Assembly (NCBI GenBank): GCA_012845835.1
Contig: JABAKD010000029.1
Span: 10,356,338 to 10,420,337 of the forward strand
DNA length: 64,000 nucleotides
Direction: 5' to 3'
Source: Undaria pinnatifida
Taxonomy: Eukaryota > Sar > Phaeophyceae > Laminariales > Alariaceae
A program made the position numbers and the translations under genes. A model generated the notes under the pieces. It did not search any database and had not been told where the DNA came from. It saw only the letters and a program-made list of their open reading frames with translations. Positions within the stretch are counted from its first letter, which is position 1. Each line of letters begins with the position of its first letter. This document shows positions 1 through 49,300 of this stretch, one piece after another.

Positions 1-22
1 CCACCCCCATCTCCCCGCTCAC

Positions 23-39228
<39,206 letters not shown>

Positions 39229-40184
39229 CCTCTCGATGTACACCAATCACCCCCCCCCCCTCCTCCCTCCTGCTCCTCCTGCTATAGCTCCCCGTGCACG
39301 TCCTTTTCCTTTCTCGCGTACCGATCCCGTCACCTGGCTGCCAACAGCAGTACGGGATACCTGGCACCTATTAAGAAGCACGGCAAACGACAAAATCTGG
39401 GCTGAAATTTGGAGGGAAAATAAGAATTTCGGGAGTCGATATACTGAAGTTGGTGCAGAACGCACCTAGAATCAAAATGTGAAATCCAGCCTGGGTCAGG
39501 TTTCCTGTTTTTCAGGTGCCAAGAACTGACGTGAAAATATGTGTAGGACTCCTATTAATAGTAGGACTCCCAGTCCTAACAAAAAACACGGAAAACAAGA
39601 AAGGCACGCGGACATTTACCGCACCAGGTACTTACTATTAAAATAGTAGAGGAACACCGGTACCATCCTCGAAGGAAAAATAAGAACCGTTTTGCACATC
39701 ACAACAATATCCCAACACAGCAGCAGTCCCTGCATTAGCATCAAAGTGGTTGCTAGCCAGGTACGTATATTTTAGTACTATCGTACGCCGAAGCGCTTGC
39801 CAAGACAGCTTCCGAGAGCATAGAGGCGATAGTGCGCAAACGGAGGATATTGTTTGCGGGATTCGTAGCACGTGTGGGGGAGGAGCGTCTGCCACAGAGG
39901 GTGATGTTTGGGGAGCTTGCTGGGGGTAAGGGCTACACAGGGGGGCAAGAGAAGGACTGGATGGCTCATCTGAAGGAGGATATGTCGGTCTTTGGAATGA
40001 AATTCGAAGGATAGCAAGAGGCTGCTCAGAAGGCCGGCAGATGGTTTCGACGAGTAGAGGAGGGAGCCGAGTTGTTCATGCGGAATTGGCATAAAACGGA
40101 GAGACGCAAAGCTGGAGAGCGACGTGCAAAGGCTGCGGCAGCGCCATGTACCATCGGCATCTCTAAGCGGCCGGGGGAGGGGGA

Positions 40185-40765
40185 AGGGGGGGGGGGGGGG
40201 AGGAGGGAGGGGGGGAGGGGGGGAGGGGGGGAGGGGGGAGGGGGGAAGGGGGGAGGGGGGGAGGGGGGGAGGGGGGGAGGGGGGGAGGGGGGGAGGGGGG
40301 GAGGGGGGGAGGGGGGAGGGGGGAGGGGGGGAGGGGGGGAGGGGGGGAGGGGGGGAGGGGGGAGGGGGGGAGGGGGGAGGGGGGGAGGGGGGGAGGGGGG
40401 GAGGGGGGGAGGGGGGGAGGGGGGGAGGGGGGGAGGGGGGGAGGGGGGGAGGGGGGGAGGGGGGGAGGGGGGAGGGGGGGAGGGGGGAGGGGGGAGGGGG
40501 GAGGGGGAGGGGGGGAGGGGGGACGGGAGGAGGGCGGAAGGGGGGAGGGGGGAAGAGGGGAGGGGGGACGGGGGGAGGGGGGAAGAGGGGAGGGGGGGCG
40601 GGGGGACGGGGGGAGGGGGGGAGGGGGGAGCGGGGGAGGGGGGAGGGGGGGAGGGGGGGAGGGGGGAGCGGGGGAGGGGGGAGGGGGGGAGGGGGGAGGG
40701 GGGGAGGGGGAGGGGGGGAGGGGGGAGGGCGGAGGGGGAAGGGGGGAAGGGGGGAAGGGGGGTGG
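40185..40765. repeat. (GGGGGGA)n G-rich minisatellite, ~580 bp
   Basis: Almost pure G5-7A repeats on the plus strand inside LINE-2 copy 1; the matching tract in copy 2 is only ~75 bp. Dense G-runs make quadruplex formation likely. Confidence 0.95.
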
Positions 40766-40929
40766 GGGAAGGGGGGCGTCATGCCCAAGAGACTGAAGTC
40801 TGGGTCTGGCCATCATCGTCTTGAAATATGTTGGCCTTCCAATGGCCGTCACAAGATAGCGTAGACCGCCCTGACTTCTTCGCCATGTTGCGTTCTCTCC
40901 CCAGTGCCATTGATGATCCACTTGATAGA

Positions 40930-41243
40930 GCCGGTCGCCCCGGTGGCGTATCAGGTTATCCTCGAGCCTGGTACAGGTCAGTTTCGTGAGTTCGAATCCC
41001 CCCGAGTGCATACTCGTATAAATTCGTGGGGACTTTTTCTTACGCACAAATTGACTTGCGGAAAACCCGAGAGCGTGAGTTAGCATCACTCGATGAAAAA
41101 TCGACGAGCAGTGGGATTGCTGAATCCTGTGCGCGATAAAAACTGAAGGCAAGAACCGCGGGGGAGAAGGGACGACACCTGTGACCACGGCTTGTCCAGA
41201 AGCTGGAAAATGAAAGTGTGCGAAAAAAATGAAAAAAAAAATG
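40930..41243 (+). mobile_element. tRNA-derived SINE, copy S2, inside LINE-2 copy 1
   Basis: Complete SINE (B-box GTTCGAATCCC) with an A-rich tail. In LINE-2 copy 2 the corresponding sequence at about 45645-45665 is continuous, so this is an insertion after the two copies separated. Confidence 0.88.
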
Positions 41244-41814
41244 AGCCAAATGCCGTCTTCAGTCAGTTCCCAGGGTTTGCTAGTATGGCATTTATTTTCT
41301 TTCTTCCTTTCCTTGCTTCCTCTTCTTGTCTTGTCTTTTCTTGCTTCTCTTGTCTTTTCTTTCCTTTCCTTTCCTTTTTTTTTTTTCGTTTTTTCGATTT
41401 CTTGCCTTTTCTTTCCTTTCCTTTATCTTCGCTCTTTTCCTTGTTTCTTTTTTTCCAATTGACTTGCGTCTGTCGTGCGTATACGTAGTGATAGGTACTA
41501 CGTGCAATATATACGTGGTAGTCTTTCTTGGGTGGCAAGCGGTGTAGTCGGTTTTTGGAGGCGCGAGTAGTGAGACGTATGCACCCCAGTATGGACCTGG
41601 CACATCGTAGGCTGACTGCCCGGTTTCACTGCTGTTAAATGTTTCTGGTGAAGGCATGAATTGCGTCAGCTGTGATTATATGCGTGTACTACCTTTGGCT
41701 TGTTTGTGTTTTTCCCTGGGGTATTCCTCAGCTCCAGAGTGACTGGAGCCTGTCCTGTGACCACGGACTTGATTATGCGAGTTGATGTGAGAACATTAGT
41801 GTAAGCGATATGTA

Positions 41815-42690
41815 CGACGCGCGGTGTAACCCAAATAAGAAATACATTCTGGGTTACTCAATATTAGGTGGAGGCGTTCTAGTAGTCTTGACTGGCGTCG
41901 ATCCTATTCAGAGGAGTTACTATTAATATTAATATCTATGTGCCTCGGTGGCATGCGGTGTACCAGGTACATGAGCGGTTTCAGCTGCGAGCCTTGAACC
42001 GTACCAGGTAGGAGGAAAGGGTATGTTACCTGGTACGTATATACGTACGCTGACTTCCGACTGCACTCTTACATTTGTTACATTTTTTGGCGAATGTACG
42101 ACTTGCTTCAGCTGATATTATATACCTGGTAGCATATACGTGTATTCTTGTATCAGATATGCACCACTTGTGGTTTGTTTTTATTGTTTCCTGGGGTATG
42201 CTGCCACTCCACATGTCCAGAGTGGCTGGGCCTGTCCTGTGACCAAGGACCTGGTTATGCGAGCTATAATAAATGTGAAAACAACAGCAGCAACTACTAT
42301 TGACAATACTAACATTTGTGGAACGAAAACAACAGCAAACTGAGAGATCCGACCAAATCTAGATACCACAAAAAGTCGGAACGTGTACACGTATGTACAT
42401 CCCAACTAACAAACCCACCCACCCCCAACGATCCGTGTCGGAGAGCGGGGGTCGTGGGAAAGGGCGGAGAAGAGGGGCAGGGAGTGACAACGGAGAGATG
42501 GAAGGTCGAAAAAAGAAAAAAGCACGGCAGGTGAAAAAGAAATGCCACAGGTTCCAGGTAAGCATCGGGGACCCTGGGCAGGGAAGTGTTGCCTCATGGA
42601 CACAATTTGCGAGTGTGGGTTGGTGCATGGATGTGAGTTTTTTGGACGGCTGGCTTCCTCGTGAAGTTTATTTTCTTTTGAGCTGTTGCT
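41815..42690. other. Spacer with diverged LINE-2 3' end
   Basis: 42050-42300 is a diverged copy of the LINE-2 3' terminus (CCTGTCCTGTGACCAAGGAC ... GTGAAAACAACAGCAGCAAC). The rest is unremarkable. Confidence 0.5.
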
Positions 42691-42790
42691 ACTGCTGCTG
42701 CTGCTGCTGCTGCTCCAGAAGCTCGTGCTGGTGTAGGTGCTGGTGCTGATACTGCGAGTGCTGCTGGAGCCGCCGCTGCTGCGGCAGATC
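42680..42790. repeat. CTG-rich trinucleotide tract
   Basis: (CTG)6 and GCTGGTG-type repeats. Confidence 0.85.
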
Positions 42791-43221
42791 GTTCATGCTG
42801 GGGAACAAAGAATAAAACTAACCGAGGGTACTCCCAATCCCAGTCTATGCTGTATGCTATGTATGTGTAAGAATTCCATCAACTTCCAACAAGCACCTTC
42901 GAGGGTCGCCTACACACCTGCACTCTACGCGCTCCGGTCACCTTTCCACTCCTTCCTTCCACGCAAAAATATCTCCGACTTGGCGACGTCTTTTCGCTAG
43001 TCCAAACGCGCTTTTGGCTGCCCGTCGAAAGAAGCTGCACGTCGGGAGTCTCAGCTGTCACATGCAGCAGGCAGGGCCCAGGCGGGGTCATCACCGTCGC
43101 AAAAGAAAAAGGATCACCCCCTCAGAATATCGGCCTCCGAAAGCCTTTGAAACCCTTCTGCCGTTCTTTCTTTTATTTTTCACCTTCTGGCTTCTGACAA
43201 CTTCCGCCTGCTTCCGTCAAG

Positions 43222-43389
43222 AGAGCGGGAAGCGTAGCTTGGGTGTGAGGACCCACGTGCAACCTGACCCACCGAAGGAAATGGCGATCAAGGCCTATCT
43301 GCTGGGGGTCAATGCCTTAGCTTTCATCATGCACGCGGAGGACAAGCTCGCCGCAGGTGGCTGGCTGCCTATGTTTGGTCGCATTCCAG
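43222..43389 (+). CDS. DUF1294 gene, first recognised exon
   Basis: A long T/C-rich tract precedes CCGTCAAG, used as acceptor; the donor is ATTCCAG|GTTCGT (phase 1). An in-frame ATG at 43281 precedes AIKAYLLGVNALAFIMHAED. The 5' boundary is uncertain; the frame stays open to about 43014. Confidence 0.65.
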
Positions 43390-46300
43390 GTTCGTGCTCC
43401 CATGTTGATGTTTTTGGACGGAATTTTGCAGCCGTTGTTCTGGGATGGTGATGGCTCGTTTTTGGTATGATACCACGGCACAGCAGAATGATACCGCGGT
43501 ATGGCTGTACAAGTGTGCGCGATAGTAGCAGAGACGTGGTATATATGCAAGAAGTATGCATACTGCAGGTAGCACTGCTATTGTGTAGTGTTAATTCGTA
43601 GTACAAAGCATAAACCCTACCAGGTCAGGTGGTTTGATGCGAGCACAGCAACTACTACAGCAGTACTGCCATTTGCTGCTGTAAAACTTTGCTCATCCAC
43701 GTTAAACCGCTACTGGTGCCGCAGCTATGATACCTGGTACCTGCTTCGTACCGCTGATGCCAAGGGGGAAAAGCATGATGCCTTCCGGTGGGTTCATTGC
43801 GGTTGGCATTGCATGACCACCTCACTTTGCTTTACTTGCAATGATGTCTTGTAGTTTGTGACCACAGAGCTTGTCTCTTTAAAGATATCGGCACGGACGC
43901 CGACTTTGCAATACCAGTACGTGACAACCTGGTAAATTAGTTGCACCTGGACCTGAAGTTGCAAAACAAACACCAACTTAGGTTGTGCTGGATATTGATG
44001 AGTGGAAATATCAGTTTAACGTAGTTTGATGCGAGTAGACGAGGGAAAGAGTTGAATTGAAGAGTTGTCGCGATATAATGAAGGCACGTACCGTACGAGT
44101 GGGGAGGAGGGAGAAGAGCCCGCTTATGAGTATAATAGTGACGCTGGATCTGAGTTACGTCTAGGGAGGGAGAAATATACCCTGTACAGAAAACGCGCAA
44201 AGATAATAGATGCATGATGAGACAAGGGTGAAAAATATCAGCTGAAAAATAGTCCATGTGTAATATGTGACGCACACACACAAATGCAACCACATCGGCT
44301 GCCGGTTGGTGCTGTGGTGCTGACTGCTGCCCCCCGAGCGAGCGGTTCCGCGTACAACCCACGTCGGTGTGTCTCCACATCTTCATTCAGATAGAGAGAT
44401 CTACCTGCTGCGGTATAATCTCCAATTGGTGTATTCCTCAGCCGTCAGATTGTACCCCCCTCAGATACGGGTTTTATAGTTTCCGTGCACAGATTTGGTT
44501 ACCCTGTTGACCCTGGTACAAGCTACTGCTGTGTAGTTTTAAGGGGAGTCGCCGACCTCTATTTTTCTTGTGCACGAATTGACATGCGGAAAGCGCGAGA
44601 GCGTGAGTTAGCAACACTAAAAGATGGAACATCGACGAGCAGTGTGATTGCCGAACCCTATGCGCGATAAAAATTGAAGGCAAGAACCGGGGGGGAGAAG
44701 GAACGACACCTGTGACCACGGCTTATCCAGAAGCTGGAAAGTAGAGGTGTGAGGAAAAAAAAAAGAAAAGAAAAAAAATCCTGTCCTGTGACCGCGGACT
44801 TGATTATGCGAGTTAATGTGAGAACAACAACAACAACAACAATCCTTAGCAACATTCGATGAATAGTCGACGAGCAGCGGAATTGCTGAACCCTATGCGC
44901 GATAAAAATTGAAGGCAAGAACCGGGGGGAAGAAGGGACGACACCTGTGACCACGGCTTATCCAGAAGCTGGAAATTAGAAGCGCAAACAAAAAAACAAA
45001 AACAGAACCAAATCCTTAGTCTAATGAGGACGCACACGCATAGTAATCACGTGATGGTATTTCCGAGAGCATAGAGGCGATAGTGCGCAAACGGAGGATA
45101 TTGTTTCGGGATTCGTAGCACGTATGGGGGAGGAGCGTCTGCCACAGAGGGTGATGTTTGGAGAGTTTGTTGGGGATAAGGGCTACTCAGGGGGGCAAGA
45201 GAAAGGCTGGATGGATCATCTGAAGGAGGATATGTCGGTCTTTGGAATGAAATTCGAAGGATGGCGAAAGGCTGCTCAGAAGGCTGGCAGATGGTTTCGA
45301 CGAGTAGAGGAGGGAGCCGAGTTGTTCATGCGGAATTGGCATGAAACGGAGAGACGCAAAGCTGCAGAGCGACGCGCAAAGGCTGCGGCAGCGCCATCCA
45401 CCGTTGGCATCTCTGAGCGGCCGGGCGGAGGGGGAAGGGGGGGGGGGCGGGGGGGGGAGGGGGGAAGAGGGGAAGGGGGCGGGGGGGGAAGGGGGGGCGT
45501 CATGCCCAAGAGACTGAAGTCTGGGTTTGGCCATCATCGTCTTGAAAGTTGTGGGCCTTCTAATGGCCGTCACAAGATAGCATAAGACCGCCTTGACTTC
45601 TTCGCCATGTTGCGTTCTCTCCCCAGTGCCATTGATGATGCACTTGATACCTTCTATGAGCCCAATGCCTTCTTTAGCCAGTTCCTAGGGTCTGCTAGTA
45701 TGGCATTTTCTTTCTTTTCTATTTCTTTTTTTCTTTTCTTCTCTTTTCCTTTCCTTGCTTCGTCTTCTTGTCTTGTCTTTTCTTGCTTTTCTTGTCTTTT
45801 TCTTTTCTTTTCTTTCCTTTTTCTTTTTTCATTTTTTTGTTTCGCTTTCTTCTCTTTTCTTTCCTTTCCTCATCTTCTTTTCTCTTCTTTGTTTCTTTTC
45901 TCCATTTGATTTGCGTCTGTCTTGCGTATGCGTAGTGATAGGTACTACGTGTAATACTTCGAAGTATATACGTGGTAGTCTTGGGTGGCAAGCGGTATAG
46001 TCGGTTTCTCCAGGCGTGAGTAATGAGACGTATGCACCGGTATGGACCTGGCACGTCGTAGGCTGACTGCCCGATTTCACTTTTATATGTTTCTGGTGGA
46101 GGCATGAATTGCGTCAGCTGTGATATATGCGTGTACCACCTTGGGTTATTTGTGTTTTTACCTGGGATATTCCTCAGCTCCAAAGTGACTGAAGCCTGTA
46201 CTGTGACCACGGACTTGATTATGCGAGTTAATGTGAGAACAACAACAACAATGCGCGCGATCGAAGTACCACAAACAGCTTGCAAAGATAGGTTTCGACG

Positions 46301-49300
46301 AAATGCTCGGTCTCAGTCAGCTGGAGAGTGTATTTTACTTTGTGATAATAATTGTCACCTTTGGATCAAGCTCCCGAACTCCGTCGTTAGCCCCGTGTAT
46401 GCTTGCCGGTCGCCCCGGTGGCGTATCAGGTTATCCTCGAGCCTGGTATAGGTCAGTTTCGTGAGTTCGAGCCCCGCCGAGTGCATACTCGTATAAATTC
46501 GTTGACTTTTTCTTGTGCACGAATTGACTTGCGGAAAGCGCAAGAGCGTGAGTTAGCAACACTCGATGAAAAATCGACGAACAGTGGGATTGCTGAACCC
46601 TATGCGCGATAAAAATTGAAGGCAAGAACCGGGGGGAAGAAGGGACGACACTTGTGATCACGGCTTGTCCAGAAGCTGGAAAGTGAAAGTGTGCGAAAAA
46701 AAGAGGAAACACAAAGAAAATGTTTGCACACTTATTCTGTTGAACCAGCATTGAAAAGTTTTTGGACAGACAAAATGACACGAAAAATGAAAATATAAAT
46801 GACTCCTACTCGTAGTCTTGTACTTCTATAGTACAAGTACAGCCATTTACGCTACGAGTACAGTTCGAGCAATGGAAGCGACAGAGGCGCTACAGCAGTG
46901 GTAACTTCCTACAGCCAGTATGATGGCGATAGCGATACATGCACTACTTGCAAAGCTTCTTGCGAGAGGGTCCTCTGCCCCGTGCGCGCTGGCCAAATCG
47001 CACGTCATCATGACCCAGGAGAATGTATCCACAGCTCACGAACGGTGAAACAAATTCCATGGAATCCTACTCCGCCAACCAAAATACACCTCCTAAGCGT
47101 TGCCGTTTAGCCAAGCATATTTGTTTGTACCTGGTGTACGGTATTGACGGCCTGTCACCATGAACGCGCATCGGTCAAGGGTGACCGTATGGTCGACGCG
47201 TTCCACAATTAAACCCACCGGTAGCACAGAAAATTGAGCTTCTATCCCAGGCGGCGTTTCTTACTACGAAGAGAGGGCGCGTTTTACCAGCTTCAATGTA
47301 ACGGCTCTCGAAATTATCAATTTCCAATATAATCAGCCCGCCTTTTTCCTATTTCGCTGTTTCTTGTTCTTCACGTATCGGTGTGATGATGGATGTGCTG
47401 ATGCTGTTGTTCCGGTATTTTTTAAGCGTCCGTCATGTCATTCTGCTCTACCATGGCCGTCCTTCCGTCCGCCACGCCCCTCAATTGCCGTCATTATTAC
47501 TGGACGCTTTACAGACATGATGTTTTGCAAGGGCCAACGCCCGAATGGTATCATAGGGTGGGCCGTAACTGGACCAAGCCCGGCTGCAGGCTTTTTTCTC
47601 ATGGCCGGGGGTTTTGTTCGTGGGTGAGCTTGCGCAAGCCCCACCCTGCCCGGAGGAATGACTTTCCGGGTGGCTATTTCCACCGCACCTGATCCCCAGC
47701 ACCCGATCCCCAGGGATCCAGTCGGGTCGACATATGCCCACGCATCCGTATACAACGGCAGCTGCTGGCAGCTTGCGCTGCTGGAGTACGAGTAGTAACG
47801 GTGACCGCCGGTAGGGATAGCTCTTGCTGTCGTTGCCACGGGAACTGAAGGACACGCCAGGTAGCGCTGGATTGCGAATGCGATTTGAGTTAAATTGACA
47901 CACAGCGTGTATGAAAATACTTGGAAGTGTGATGAGCTTAACCCGTTTGCAGCTGAAATTCCTTTTTGGGGGACAAAATTACCTGGAATTAGTACAAGGA
48001 GGGGTTCGGGGGCTCTTATTCGTCCCCATCCGCCGGAGGATAAACAAAAACAAAAAAACAAGCAAGAAATGTAGCCGTTGGCGGTTAGGGGTAGAGCAGC
48101 AGTATAATACCATGGTACGCAGTATGATAGACAACACTCATGCCTATGATGGGTATGAATGTCTTACGATGTAATTTTTTTTTAAAATTAAAACATTAAA
48201 ATGCACTTGAGCTGTGTGTGATGATGATGATGAGATCGACCCAAAAGTTTTTTTTTATCAAAACTCAGCTTTGCAAGCTGTGTGTGATACTTCGATCGCG
48301 CGTGTTAGGGAGTGTGTGTACCCACGTGAAGGATACAGGTCGGTGACTCCCCTGCTAATAATGCCAGGGTCGACAGGACTAGGACATTCAGCCTTGTTCT
48401 GCGCACGGAAACTGTATAACCAGCATTGAGGGGGACAAAATCAGACGTCTGTGTAATTCAGAATGGATGAAACATTACTTGTTAGTGTGAGTTAACTTTT
48501 GGAGTGGGCTACTTGGGTCTACCTGGTCCGTACGCAAGTTCCTGTGTACTCCCTGTATATGTGGCAGGCCAGCGGAGGTCCAGCCCAGGCCTGATGCCCG
48601 GGTGGTTAGTGCTGTCGAGTCATGATGGAACATGCGGTGGGCGTCGATCGCTACTGTTCCGAAGTGATCTCTCTTCTGCCCTTGATGCAATGCAAAAGAC
48701 ACACTCACACACATAGATCGATCAAATGAAGACAGACGAGTGAGATCTGGCGTTCTGCATCAGACGTCGGGCGGTGCACACTTGATCCTAAAGCTCTTCG
48801 AATACACACTACCAGGGAATACGCAAACTCAAGCGTGGATCCAAAACGCCAGACCCCTGCACTCTCTACGGATGGAAGGTGTTGCGCTATTAATAATGCT
48901 GAATGATAAAAGGTGCGTGTCGCCGAATAGCCGATTGTTTTTGCTAACCAAGAGAGCCTTCCGTGGTCATTTCCGGGTGGAGCGCCCTCAGACCACAAGT
49001 GTTGGCTGACCTGTGTAAATGTGTAAAGGTAGTGGGAAAAGTCGGAATTCACATCGTGAAAACCACGGAACGACTCCCTCCATATTTCAAGGAAATGAAA
49101 GTGTTTGAATGTTAATCGGGACTACAGCGACCAAGAAATTCCCGGATGGGTCGATTCCTTCGAAGAGGCGACGTGTTAGAACGGGTATCACTAAAATCGT
49201 GAGCTGTACATGGCCATCTTTTTTTTTTCGGGACACTCAGGCTGCCTCGTGGGGCCAGCACTGGGCGCTTGATATATTTGAAAAAAAAACAAGAAAAATA

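Larger units (their letters stand above)
39807..41812 (+). mobile_element. LINE-2 3' part, copy 1 (with SINE insertion)
   Basis: Encodes a non-LTR retrotransposon-like C-terminal segment (RKRRILFAGFVAR, GEERLPQRVMFGE, GGQEKDW, RVEEGAELFMRNWH), interrupted by a stop near 40012. A 570 bp G-rich tract, a conserved non-coding part and a pyrimidine-rich tract follow. It ends at GCGAGTTGATGTGAGAACA. It matches copy 2 apart from the SINE at 40930-41243 and tract lengths. 5'-truncated. Confidence 0.8.

Noticed and set aside
40072-41188. Open frames of 250-340 codons on both strands
   Set aside because: They run through the (GGGGGGA)n tract and encode only Gly/Glu/Arg or Pro/Ser repeats; G-rich composition removes stops.
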